NCBI GenBank assembly: GCA_900553825.1
Contig: USEV01000003.1
Location: 1-15,808, forward strand
Source: an uncultured Eubacteriales bacterium
GTDB taxonomy: Bacteria; Bacillota; Clostridia; Christensenellales; CAG-917
Direction of reading: 5' to 3'
Length of the DNA: 15,808 nt
The notes under the pieces are model-generated. The model worked only from the letters and a program-made list of their open reading frames with translations. It had not been told where the DNA came from and searched no databases. A program made the position numbers and the translations under genes. Positions 6,780 through 13,887 of this stretch are shown here, in pieces; position 1 is the stretch's first letter, and each line of letters starts with the position of its first letter.

Positions 6780-7877
6780 TCACCTCTCGGTTTTGACAAT
6801 TTCTTCTTCACGCACCAGCACTTCGTCCAGCACCGCAAGCGCGACGGCACTCTCGACGGCCGCCACGGCTCGGGGCACCACCGTCGCGTCGTGTCTGCCG
6901 CGCACGACGATTTCGCACTCCTCGCCCGTTTCCAGGTTGACCGTCCTCTGCGGGAGGGATATGGAAGGTGTGGGACGGATTGCGACGCTCACCGTCACGG
7001 GCATGCCGTTGGACACTCCGCCGTTGATTCCGCCGGAGTTGTTGGTGAGGGTACGCACCTTTCCGTCGCGCATGACAAAGGCGTCGTTTGCCTCGCTCCC
7101 CGTCATCCGCGCGATGTCGAACCCCGCGCCGAACGCCACTCCCTTGACCGCGGGCACGGCGTAGACCGCCGCGGAAATCTTGCTCTCGAGCCCGCCGAAC
7201 ATGGCGTCGCCGACGCCTGCGGGCAACGAGTACACCACGCACTCTATTATGCCGCCCACGCTGTCGCCCTTTTCCGCCGCCGCCCTTGCGCTTTCCGTCG
7301 CGCGACCGATTTGCGCAAGCATGGGCAGGGGAGCGTCATGGCACTCCCGCACCTCTTCGACGGTGGGGACGCCCTCGGCAAAGCTCCTTCCTTTCACGCC
7401 CGCGAGCTCCGAGATGTACGCCTCGACGGCTATCCCGCGCGCCGCGAGCAATTCCTTCGCAACGGCGCCCAGCGCGACGAGCGGTGCCGTCATTCTGCCC
7501 GAGAATTTGCCGCCGCCCGATTTGACGCCCGCCTTGCCCCATTTCGCGTAGGCGGTGAAATCGGCGTGCGAGGGACGGGGAGTCGCGGCGTAGGAGTAGT
7601 CCGACGGACGGATGTTGGCGTTGACGATTTTCGCCTCTATGTCCCCCGCGATTTCCAGCTTGCCGTCCCTTTCGACGACGCCGCTCCATACGACGGCATC
7701 CTCCTCGCGGCGGGGAGTGGAAAAGAGATATTTGCCGCTCTTCCTGCGCTCCATGAGCCGCGCCACGGCCTCGGGACGGAAACTCTCGCCCGCGGGCAGA
7801 CCGCAAAGAATGCCGCCTATCTCGGGCGAGTGGGATTCGCCGTATATGGCGAGATGCAATTTGTCAAAGGGATTCAT
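6780..7877 (-). CDS. aroC: Chorismate synthase
   Basis: Last step of the common pathway: 5-enolpyruvylshikimate-3-phosphate to chorismate, needing reduced FMN. At 365 residues it is the normal size. Signatures are GESHSP (13-18, His16), RRKSGKYLFSTPR (44-56), RPSHADF with His104 (101-107), KSGGGKFSGRMTAP (119-132), GFDIARMTGSEAND (252-265), NNSGGINGGVSNG (279-291) and GRHDATVVPRA (327-337). The ATG lies about 8 nt after GGAGG. It overlaps the aroA stop by 14 nt, and pheA begins within a few bases of its end, so coupling is tight. No flavin reductase domain is fused. Confidence 0.96.
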   Translation of the reverse strand: MNPFDKLHLAIYGESHSPEIGGILCGLPAGESFRPEAVARLMERRKSGKYLFSTPRREEDAVVWSGVVERDGKLEIAGDIEAKIVNANIRPSDYSYAATPRPSHADFTAYAKWGKAGVKSGGGKFSGRMTAPLVALGAVAKELLAARGIAVEAYISELAGVKGRSFAEGVPTVEEVRECHDAPLPMLAQIGRATESARAAAEKGDSVGGIIECVVYSLPAGVGDAMFGGLESKISAAVYAVPAVKGVAFGAGFDIARMTGSEANDAFVMRDGKVRTLTNNSGGINGGVSNGMPVTVSVAIRPTPSISLPQRTVNLETGEECEIVVRGRHDATVVPRAVAAVESAVALAVLDEVLVREEEIVKTER

Positions 7878-9117
7878 TCACATTTCCTCCCAGAGTTTTC
7901 AGGTCGTCGAAAAAGGCGGGGTAGGATTTCCCGACCGCTTCCGCGTCCGTGACCTCGCCCGAGCACGCGAGCGCGGCGACAGCCGCCGACATCACCATGC
8001 GGTGGTCGCCCATGCCCTTTGCGGCAAAGGGGTGCAGGCCTCCTCCGTACACCGCGAGGCAGTCGCCCGAAAGCTCGGTCTTCACGCCCATCGCGGCGAG
8101 ATTGTCGCATATACCCGCCAGGCGGTCGCTCTCCTTGTCGCGCAGGCGCAACACGCCTTTCATCACGCTCTTGCCGCTCGCCGCCGCCATCAGCACGGAG
8201 AGGACGGGCGCAAGGTCGGGGGTGTCGGTGATGTCCACTCCGAGCCCGTGGAGGGGTGATGCCGTCGCACGGCAGAAGTCCGTGCCCTCCGTCACGGTCG
8301 CCCCCATTCCGCGCAGGATGTCCGCTATCGCGCGGTCGCGCTGGGTGCTCGTCGGGTCAAGCCCCGTCACCGTGACATCGCCGCATAGCGCACCCGCCGC
8401 GAGCATGAACGCCGCCCCGGACCAGTCGCCCTCGGCTTTCACCCGAGCGGGAGCGCGCATCGCGCGCCCGTCGATTCTGTAACAGGACGGGGTTCGCACC
8501 GCGTCGCACCCGAAGAGGCGGAGCACGGAAAGAGTCATTTCGGTGTAACCTGCGGACACCTCGTCGCCCTCCGTAACGAGTCGGACGGGGCGACGGAGCG
8601 CGGCAAGCGCAAAGAGCATCCCGCTCACATATTGCGAGCTCACATCGGCGCGCACGCGGAATTCTCCGCCCGCGAGCCTGCCGCCCGTTGTCAGGGGCAA
8701 GCGGTCGGAGGTGAGCTCAGCTCCGCCGTCTGTCAGGCAATCCGCGAGCCCGCCCAGGGGACGGGAGGGGAGCCTGCCTTCACCCACAAAGCGCGCCTTT
8801 ACTCCCAGCGCGCACGCCACGGGGAGCAGGAAGCGCAGGGTGGAGCCGCTCTCTCCGCAATCGAGAGTGGGGGAGAGGGGAAGGTTTTTCCTGTCCACGG
8901 GAGTGATGTCGAACCCGTCCGCCGTGCGCTCGATACGCGCGCCGAGCGCGTTCAGGCACCGCACCGTTGCGTCGATGTCCCGCGAGGTTACGGGGCACAC
9001 CAGTTTGCAGGGAGCGGGCGAAAGCGCGGCGGCGATGAGCAGCCTGTGCGCGTGCGATTTGGAGGGCACGGCAGGCACGCTGCCGCGCACTTCGGAGCGG
9101 GCTATCACTGCTTTCAC
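7864..9117 (-). CDS. aroA: 5-enolpyruvylshikimate-3-phosphate synthase (EPSP synthase)
   Basis: Joins shikimate-3-phosphate and PEP. I start it at GTG 9117, which overlaps the aroB stop as GTGA and follows GGAGG by about 10 nt, giving 417 residues. The frame stays open far upstream, but that part lies inside aroB in another frame and is not aroA-like. Motifs: PSKSHAHR (18-25, Lys20), LDCGESGSTLRFL (85-97), GEGRLPSRPLGGL (112-124), SQYVSG (161-166), catalytic Asp301 in DLAPVLS, KESDRL (328-333) and GDHRMVMS (370-377). The ESGSTLRFL segment differs from the NAGTAMRPL of enterobacterial enzymes and is closer to Gram-positive versions. Confidence 0.95.
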   Translation of the reverse strand: MKAVIARSEVRGSVPAVPSKSHAHRLLIAAALSPAPCKLVCPVTSRDIDATVRCLNALGARIERTADGFDITPVDRKNLPLSPTLDCGESGSTLRFLLPVACALGVKARFVGEGRLPSRPLGGLADCLTDGGAELTSDRLPLTTGGRLAGGEFRVRADVSSQYVSGMLFALAALRRPVRLVTEGDEVSAGYTEMTLSVLRLFGCDAVRTPSCYRIDGRAMRAPARVKAEGDWSGAAFMLAAGALCGDVTVTGLDPTSTQRDRAIADILRGMGATVTEGTDFCRATASPLHGLGVDITDTPDLAPVLSVLMAAASGKSVMKGVLRLRDKESDRLAGICDNLAAMGVKTELSGDCLAVYGGGLHPFAAKGMGDHRMVMSAAVAALACSGEVTDAEAVGKSYPAFFDDLKTLGGNVNESL

Positions 9118-10145
9118 AACACAAATTCCTCCAACTCTTCGCGGGTGAGGGGCATTGTTTCGCACTTGCCTATGCCGCGTATGACCACGGCGTTGAGCTT
9201 TCCGCCCGCTATCTTTTTGTCGTGCGCCGCATGAGCGAGCACGGAGCGCAGGGAATAGGGGCATTCGGGGAAGCCGTATCTGTTCATGAGGTCGATGATC
9301 TTTTTGTAATCGGCGGCGGGGAGCATACCCGCCTTGACGGAGGCGCGCGCGATGACTCTTATGCCCATCGCAACGCAGACGCCGTGCGGGAACCCGAGTG
9401 CACTCTCCGTTTCGATGGCATGGCCGACTGTGTGCCCGAGGTTGAGCAGGCGACGCATTCCGTTTTCGTTTTCGTCGGCCTCGACGACGCGGCGCTTTGC
9501 GTCCACACACAGGTCGACGAGCCTTTCGAGGTTGTCGTGACGGACGCCCTCGTCCAGGATGTCGAAGATTTCGCCGCCTTCGAGAACGGCGTATTTGACC
9601 GCCTCGCCCAGCCCGCATTTCCATTCGGATTTGGGGAGGGTGTCGAGGGTGTCGAGGTCGATGGCGACGGCGACGGGAGGGTAAATCCTGCCCGTGAGGT
9701 TTTTGCCCGCCTCGAGGTCGACTGCGGTCTTTCCGCCGACGGAGGAATCGATTGCGGCGAGCAGGGTGGTGGGCACCTGTATGTAGGGCACGCCGCGCAT
9801 ATACACGCTTGCGACAAACCCCGCGAGGTCGCCGACTACTCCGCCGCCGAGCGCGATGACGGTGTCGTCGCGGCAGAAATTCTTTGCCGCGAGCCATTCC
9901 AGCAATTCGCCCGCGAGTGCCCAGTTCTTGCTGGACTCCCCGTGCGGGATTGCGTAGCACTCCGTGCCTTCGGGGAGTGCGGCGAGGAGCTTTCCGAGAT
10001 AGAGCGGGGCGACATTGTCGTCGGTGACGACGACGGCCTTCGTGCCGTTTTTGCAAACGGGCGCAAGCTCGGGCAGGTTGTCAATCAGCCCTCTCCCCGT
10101 GATTACCGGGTACGACCCCGTTGAAGTTTTCACCGTGATTTTCAT
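9114..10145 (-). CDS. aroB: 3-dehydroquinate synthase
   Basis: Converts DAHP to 3-dehydroquinate using NAD and a divalent metal. From ATG 10145 it has 343 residues. This start follows AAAGGAGAAGAG with ideal spacing and gives the natural opening MKITVKTSTGSYPVITG; a start at 10181 would add 12 non-homologous residues. Motifs: ALGGGVVGDLAGF (98-110, nucleotide binding), RGVPYIQVPTTLLA (117-130), DSSVGGKTAVD (133-143), GLGEAVKYA (178-186, metal ligand Glu181), NLGHTVGHAIE (235-245, His238) and FPHG with His254. It is separated from tyrA by 66 nt and overlaps aroA by 4 nt. Confidence 0.96.
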   Translation of the reverse strand: MKITVKTSTGSYPVITGRGLIDNLPELAPVCKNGTKAVVVTDDNVAPLYLGKLLAALPEGTECYAIPHGESSKNWALAGELLEWLAAKNFCRDDTVIALGGGVVGDLAGFVASVYMRGVPYIQVPTTLLAAIDSSVGGKTAVDLEAGKNLTGRIYPPVAVAIDLDTLDTLPKSEWKCGLGEAVKYAVLEGGEIFDILDEGVRHDNLERLVDLCVDAKRRVVEADENENGMRRLLNLGHTVGHAIETESALGFPHGVCVAMGIRVIARASVKAGMLPAADYKKIIDLMNRYGFPECPYSLRSVLAHAAHDKKIAGGKLNAVVIRGIGKCETMPLTREELEEFVL

Positions 10146-10167
10146 CTCTTCTCCTTTCGGCATCAAG

Positions 10168-10190
10168 CCCGATTGTTGCAAAACAACGGG
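10168..10190. repeat. Intercistronic hairpin between tyrA and aroB
   Basis: CCCG-TTGTT and AACAA-CGGG pair with one bulged base around a 4-nt GCAA loop. It lies in the only sizeable gap (66 nt) inside the aro operon. In the operon's direction it lacks a U-run, so it is not a clear terminator. It could stabilise or mark a processing point in the mRNA, or be chance. Confidence 0.35.
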
Positions 10191-10211
10191 TTTATCCGTC
10201 GCATTTGAGAG

Positions 10212-11084
10212 TTAATCCCCGTCAAGTGCGTTTTGCAGCTTTTTCAGCCTGTCCTTTTCGACGAAAAGTTTCGTGCGGTTGCCCTCTTCGAGCAGCAAGG
10301 CGAGCTTCTCTCTGTCACCGCGTTCAAGGCAGTCGGCGTATTCCGCGAGCCTCTCGCTCATCGCCCGCACTTCCTTTGCAAGGTAGTCCGCATTCTCCTC
10401 CATAAGCTCCGTCCACATGGCGGAGTTCATGCGCGCGACTCTCGTCATGTCGCGGAAGCTGCCCGCGGAGTAGCCGTAATGACGGTCGGCGCACTCCGAG
10501 CGCACATAGGCGGAGGACACGATGTGGGCAAGCTCCGAGGTGTAGGCAATCATCTCGTCGTGGGTGTCCGCGTCGGTGAGCACCACGCCGCCCGCACCCG
10601 CGTCGAGATAGAGCTTCTTGAGCGCGGCGAGGGATTCTATGGTGTTGGAGACGGGCACCAGGAGCACCGACGCTCCCTCGTAGAGCCCCGCCACGGAGTG
10701 GGCGACTCCGCTGAACTCCCTGCCCGCCATGGGGTGACCGCCCACGAAGTTGAGGTCGGGGCGCACCTTTGCCCACTCCTTCATGAGGGCGACGACGGGG
10801 CGTTTCACGCCCGCGAGGTCGCTCACCAGGGCGCCCTCTTTCAGGCGGGGGAGCAGGGGTTGCATTATGCCGTCCATGACGGACGGAACGACGGCGAGGA
10901 AGAGCATGTCCAGCTCGCCCGCGTTATCGGGGGTCAGCTCCTCGTGGTACGCCGAGAGCAACGCGCCCTTCGTCATCGCCTCGGGGTCGATGTCGCTTGC
11001 GTACACGGTGTGTTCCGTCCTCTTGACCAGCGCCCGTCCGAGCGAACCGCCCATGAGCCCCAGCCCGACAATTCCTATCTTCAT
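10212..11084 (-). CDS. tyrA: Prephenate dehydrogenase
   Basis: Tyrosine branch: prephenate plus NAD(P) to 4-hydroxyphenylpyruvate and CO2. From ATG 11084, which follows AAAGGAGAAAT, it has 290 residues. It has the Rossmann motif GLGLMGGSLG (7-16), FVGGHPMAG (113-121, His117), THDEMIAYTSELAHIVSSA (174-192, the THD and H(x)4S-type catalytic region) and AGSFRDMTRVA (207-217, Arg211). The end is a helical domain rich in Lys and Glu. It has no ACT domain, unlike the Bacillus TyrA. The aroF stop codon is part of the sequence feeding its Shine-Dalgarno site (TGAAAGGAG), so the pair is coupled with a 10-nt gap. Confidence 0.94.
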   Translation of the reverse strand: MKIGIVGLGLMGGSLGRALVKRTEHTVYASDIDPEAMTKGALLSAYHEELTPDNAGELDMLFLAVVPSVMDGIMQPLLPRLKEGALVSDLAGVKRPVVALMKEWAKVRPDLNFVGGHPMAGREFSGVAHSVAGLYEGASVLLVPVSNTIESLAALKKLYLDAGAGGVVLTDADTHDEMIAYTSELAHIVSSAYVRSECADRHYGYSAGSFRDMTRVARMNSAMWTELMEENADYLAKEVRAMSERLAEYADCLERGDREKLALLLEEGNRTKLFVEKDRLKKLQNALDGD

Positions 11085-11094
11085 ATTTCTCCTT

Positions 11095-12111
11095 TCAGAC
11101 CGTGCGGTCCTTGCCCACGACGGGGAGCATGACATCTATGCGTCGCACCAGGTCGTCGAACTGTTCGGGGCGCAGTGACTGCGCGCCGTCCGACAGCGCG
11201 TGCGGCGGGTCGTTGTGAACCTCGATTTCCAGCCCGTCCGCGCCCGCGCCGACTGCGGCGAGCGACAGGGGCAACACGAGCTTCGCGTGCCCGGAGGCGT
11301 GGCTCGGGTCGACGAGTATGGGCAGGTGCGTGAGGTCGCGCAGTACGGGGATTGCGGAGAGGTCGAGGGTGTTTCGCGTGTAGGGCTCGAAGGTGCGTAT
11401 GCCCCTTTCGCAAAGGATGATGTTGGGGTTGCCCTCGCTCATGATGTATTCCGCGCTCATGAGCCATTCCTCGACGGTCGCCGCCATGCCGCGTTTTAGT
11501 AGGATGGGTTTGCCCGTGCGTCCGAGCTCTTTCAGGAGCTCGAAGTTCTGCATATTCCTCGCGCCCACCTGCACCAGGTCGACATCCTCGAAGAGGTCGA
11601 TGTGTCTGACATCGACGATTTCCGTGCATATCGGCATGCCCGTTTCGCGCTTGGCGAGGGAGAGAAGTTTCAGCCCCTCGGCGCGCAGACCCTGGAAGGC
11701 GTAGGGCGAGGTGCGCGGCTTGAACGCGCCGCCGCGCAGGACGGCGGCTCCCGCCGCCTTGACCGCGTTCGCCACGGTGAGGAGCTGTTTCTCGCTCTCC
11801 ACCGAGCAGGGGCCCGCAATCAGCGTGAAATGCCCTCCGCCGAACAGCCGACCTCCGACATCGACGACGGTGTCCTCGGGGTGGAATTTGCGGTTGGCGT
11901 TCTTGAAGGGCTCCTGAATCCTCTTGACGCTCTCCACGATGTCGAGCGAACGCAGGAGGTCCTCGTCCACCACGGAGGTGTCGCCGATGAGCCCCATGAT
12001 GGTGGTGTCGGCGCCCTTGCTCATGTGGATGTCGAGCCCCAGCCCCTTTATCCACTTGACGAGGTTGTCCATTTGCTTTTTGTTGGGATTGTTTTTGATT
12101 ACGATTATCAT
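11095..12111 (-). CDS. aroF: 3-deoxy-7-phosphoheptulonate (DAHP) synthase, type I-beta
   Basis: First committed step: PEP plus erythrose-4-phosphate to DAHP. It has 338 residues. The N-terminal 70 or so residues (MIIVIKNNPNKKQMDNLVKW onward) are the ferredoxin-like regulatory domain seen in Thermotoga-type enzymes, where Tyr or Phe binds. The barrel follows with IAGPCSVES (98-106, metal Cys102), RGGAFKPRTSPYAFQG (126-141), QVGARNMQNF (181-190), LKRGM (205-209), CERGIRTFE (234-242), DPSHASG (268-274, His271), and the probable metal residues Glu297 and Asp308. The ATG follows GGAG by about 6 nt. It is the first structural gene, directly behind the attenuator, so both transcription and enzyme activity are probably set by Phe/Tyr supply. 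Confidence 0.96.
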   Translation of the reverse strand: MIIVIKNNPNKKQMDNLVKWIKGLGLDIHMSKGADTTIMGLIGDTSVVDEDLLRSLDIVESVKRIQEPFKNANRKFHPEDTVVDVGGRLFGGGHFTLIAGPCSVESEKQLLTVANAVKAAGAAVLRGGAFKPRTSPYAFQGLRAEGLKLLSLAKRETGMPICTEIVDVRHIDLFEDVDLVQVGARNMQNFELLKELGRTGKPILLKRGMAATVEEWLMSAEYIMSEGNPNIILCERGIRTFEPYTRNTLDLSAIPVLRDLTHLPILVDPSHASGHAKLVLPLSLAAVGAGADGLEIEVHNDPPHALSDGAQSLRPEQFDDLVRRIDVMLPVVGKDRTV

Positions 12112-12137
12112 ACTCGCTCCGTACGCCGCCGTGACCT

Positions 12138-12169
12138 ATAAAAAAGACCGCCACGGTACGGCGGTCTTT
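12138..12169 (-). terminator. Attenuator terminator (3:4) upstream of aroF
   Basis: Read on the minus strand, AAAGACCGCC (12169-12160) pairs perfectly with GGCGGTCTTT (12152-12143) around the 7-nt loop GTACCGT, and the stem runs into TTTTTT then ATAG. It is a strong intrinsic terminator inside the aroF leader, 27 nt before the aroF start, where termination would silence the operon. Its 5' arm can be captured by an upstream segment instead. Confidence 0.92.
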
Positions 12170-12241
12170 GATTGGGTTCAGATTATCCGCGCATACCGAA
12201 AAGAGGGCTAAATGTAAAAGCCCTTAAAGTAGAAGTATGCG
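12154..12241 (-). promoter_or_regulatory. Phe/Tyr attenuator: competing 1:2 and 2:3 RNA structures
   Basis: Segments on the minus strand: segment 1 CGCATAC (12241-12235, inside the leader peptide), segment 2 CGGTATGCGCGG (12198-12187), segment 3 CCGCCGTACCG (12164-12154, terminator arm plus loop). Segments 1 and 2 pair by seven Watson-Crick pairs (CGCATAC/GTATGCG) and one wobble, enclosing a nested hairpin AGGGCT/AGCCCT (12224-12219 with 12209-12204). Segments 2 and 3 pair by 11 pairs including one G-U, with one bulged C, which uses up the terminator's CCGCC. So 2:3 excludes 3:4, and 1:2 excludes 2:3. A ribosome stalled at the Tyr10-Phe13 codons would cover segment 1 and allow antitermination; one reaching the stop at 12208 would crowd segment 2 and allow termination. 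The pairings are seen; the mechanism is inferred from the known trp/phe attenuators. Confidence 0.85.
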
Positions 12242-12264
12242 AAGGTGTTGCGGTTGTGGTTCAT
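12208..12264 (-). CDS. Aromatic leader peptide, 18 residues (attenuator peptide)
   Basis: The ATG at 12264 is preceded by AAGAGGT with a 4-nt spacer and ends at TAG 12208. The peptide is MNHNRNTFAYFYFKGFYI: four Phe and three Tyr, all within codons 8-17, and no Trp. This matches an operon that makes Phe and Tyr but has no trp genes. It starts about 11 nt after the predicted transcription start and ends 39 nt before the attenuator terminator stem. The arrangement is like the leaders of enterobacterial pheA and pheST, although the sequence is different. The peptide itself probably has no function beyond being translated. It is too short for usual gene finders. Confidence 0.9.
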   Translation of the reverse strand: MNHNRNTFAYFYFKGFYI

Positions 12265-12281
12265 GTTGACCTCTTGCCTAT

Positions 12282-12310
12282 AATATAAAACGCCTCGGGA
12301 CGGTTGTCAA
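12282..12310 (-). promoter_or_regulatory. Promoter of the aro operon (housekeeping sigma type)
   Basis: On the minus strand a perfect -35 TTGACA (12310-12305), a 17-nt spacer and a -10 TATATT (12287-12282, five of six consensus) are seen. An alternative -10, TATTAT at 12285-12280, would have a 19-nt spacer. Transcription should begin near 12275, only about 11 nt before the leader peptide ATG. This is the clearest promoter in the window. Confidence 0.85.
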
Positions 12311-12342
12311 CGGATTGCGGCGTGTTTTTCGCGCGCGAGATT

Positions 12343-13830
12343 TCAATCGGCGGGATTTTGCTTTTGTCCGTCGTCCGTGCCGGAGGTGAGATGCAGGACG
12401 CTTATCGCGTCGCTGATGCTCTTTTCGAAGGCGAGCCTGCCGTAGGCGTCCACCTCGCGCTTGTTCTTTTCGCCGTGAGTGAGGCAGCCCGCGCCGCCTA
12501 TGCACCCGTCGACGCACGCCATGCCCTCGATGAAGTTGCCGCCCAGCACATCCTTGGAAGCTTTGAGCAACGCCGCGCGGCACGCCTCGATGCCGTCGCA
12601 GGTGACGGGCTTGAACTCGAAGCCCTCCACGCCCTGTTCCTTGAGGGCCTGTGCCACCGCGTCGGTCAGACCGCCGCTGCGCGCGAATATTCTGCCGAAG
12701 TAGGAGGCGTTGTCGAGCACGCTCTCGGGCAGGTGTTCGATGTGGATTTCCTTCGCGTCGAAAAGCGCCTGCAATTCCTCGAAGGTTATGACGGAATCGA
12801 TGTAGGGGCGCACCTCGGGCTTCTGGAACTCCATCTTCTTGGCGGTGCAGGGACCTATGAACACGACCTTGCACGGCGCGGAATTGCTCTTGATGTACTT
12901 TGCAATCGTCGCCGCGGGGGAGAGGTTGCCGGAGATGTTGGGGACGAGGTCCGGGAAGTTCTTTTTGATGTAGTCCACGAACGCGGGGCAGCATGACGAG
13001 GTGAGGAAGCCCTTTTCGACCAGCTCGCCCGCCTCCTTGTATGCCACCATGTCCGCGCCGAGCGCCGCCTCGACGACATTGAAGAAGCCCAGCTCCTTTA
13101 TGCCCGTGATGACCTGACCGAGCTTGGCGTAGGAGAACTGGCTTGAGATGGAAGGCGCGACGACGGCATACATCTTGAAGCGGGAGTTCTGCTCGCTCTT
13201 CTTTATCATGTCGATGACATCCAGGATGAAGGATTTGTCGCTCATGGCGCCGAAGGGGCACTGATAGACGCACGCGCCGCAGGAGATGCACTTGTCGTTG
13301 TTGATGCACGCCGCCTTCGTTTCGGTCATGGATATGGCTTTGACCTTGCAGGAATTCTCGCAGGGGCGGCGGCGGGAAACGATTGCGCTGTACGGGCACA
13401 CCTTGGCGCACGCGCCGCACTCCACGCAGAGGTTCTTGTCGATGTGCGCCTTCTGCATATTGTCGAATGAGATGGCGTTCCTGCGGCAGGCGTCCTCGCA
13501 ACGGTGCGCAAGACAGCCGCGGCAGGCGTTGGTGACCTCGTAGCCGCCGGCAGGGCAGTCGTCGCACGCGATTTCTATGACCTCGATGACATTGGGGTTG
13601 CTGCGGTCGCCGCCCATGGCGAGCTTGACGCGCTCGGCGATTATCGCGCGCTCCTTATATACGCAACAGCGCATGGTGGGCACATTGCCGGGGATGATTT
13701 TCTTGGGGATGTCGGTGACATTCTCAAGCAAAGTCCCGTTGAACGCGCCGCGCGCGACTTCGCGCAACACCTTGTATTGCAAGTACTGTACCTTCGTGTC
13801 GAATGTCCTGCGTTTCTTGATGTCGTCCAT
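12343..13830 (-). CDS. [FeFe]-hydrogenase-like protein with several 4Fe-4S clusters, probably sensory type
   Basis: A 495-residue protein. Residues 1-85 are not recognised. Residues 89-195 hold many cysteines: ACDDCPAGGYEVTNACRGC (89-107), CVECGACAKVCP (135-146), CENSC (157-161) and CISCGACVYQCP (181-192), so at least two ferredoxin-type clusters. The H-cluster domain (about 220-480) has TSSCCPAF (277-284), GPCTAKK (326-332) and EGMACVDGCIGGAGC (435-449). Ligands by analogy with clostridial CpI are Cys281, Cys328, Cys439 and Cys443. Cys280 (proton relay) and Lys331 are kept, while the usual Met of MPC is Gly326. Such divergent loops occur in the putatively sensory C/D groups. The ATG has GAGGT 8 nt upstream. 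It lies 57 nt after the phosphatase gene. Hydrogen sensing is inferred. Confidence 0.88.
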   Translation of the reverse strand: MDDIKKRRTFDTKVQYLQYKVLREVARGAFNGTLLENVTDIPKKIIPGNVPTMRCCVYKERAIIAERVKLAMGGDRSNPNVIEVIEIACDDCPAGGYEVTNACRGCLAHRCEDACRRNAISFDNMQKAHIDKNLCVECGACAKVCPYSAIVSRRRPCENSCKVKAISMTETKAACINNDKCISCGACVYQCPFGAMSDKSFILDVIDMIKKSEQNSRFKMYAVVAPSISSQFSYAKLGQVITGIKELGFFNVVEAALGADMVAYKEAGELVEKGFLTSSCCPAFVDYIKKNFPDLVPNISGNLSPAATIAKYIKSNSAPCKVVFIGPCTAKKMEFQKPEVRPYIDSVITFEELQALFDAKEIHIEHLPESVLDNASYFGRIFARSGGLTDAVAQALKEQGVEGFEFKPVTCDGIEACRAALLKASKDVLGGNFIEGMACVDGCIGGAGCLTHGEKNKREVDAYGRLAFEKSISDAISVLHLTSGTDDGQKQNPAD

Positions 13831-13851
13831 ATCACTTTACCTCAAAAATGC

Positions 13852-13879
13852 AGTTTATTTGTCGTTTTCGCGCGGTCAA
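13852..13879 (-). promoter_or_regulatory. Weak candidate promoter before the hydrogenase gene
   Basis: On the minus strand TTGACC (13879-13874) is followed after 16 nt by TAAACT (13857-13852), about 20 nt upstream of the hydrogenase ATG. The -35 is good and the -10 is poor. It partly overlaps the 57-nt gap after the phosphatase gene. It may allow separate expression of the hydrogenase, or be chance. Confidence 0.3.
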
Positions 13880-13887
13880 GCGCGTGT

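Noticed and set aside
9118..10056. N-terminal extension of the aroA reading frame (730 codons in total)
   Set aside because: This part overlaps aroB in another frame and is Arg-rich nonsense. AroA homology begins at the GTG at 9117.
12266..12286. Plus-strand promoter (TTGACC ... TATAAT)
   Set aside because: The two boxes are only about 7 nt apart, too close for RNA polymerase, and no plus-strand gene follows.
12112..12310. T-box riboswitch or TRAP-binding leader upstream of aroF
   Set aside because: No T-box sequence resembling AGGGTGGNACCGCG and no run of spaced GAG/TAG triplets is present. The leader peptide model explains the region better.
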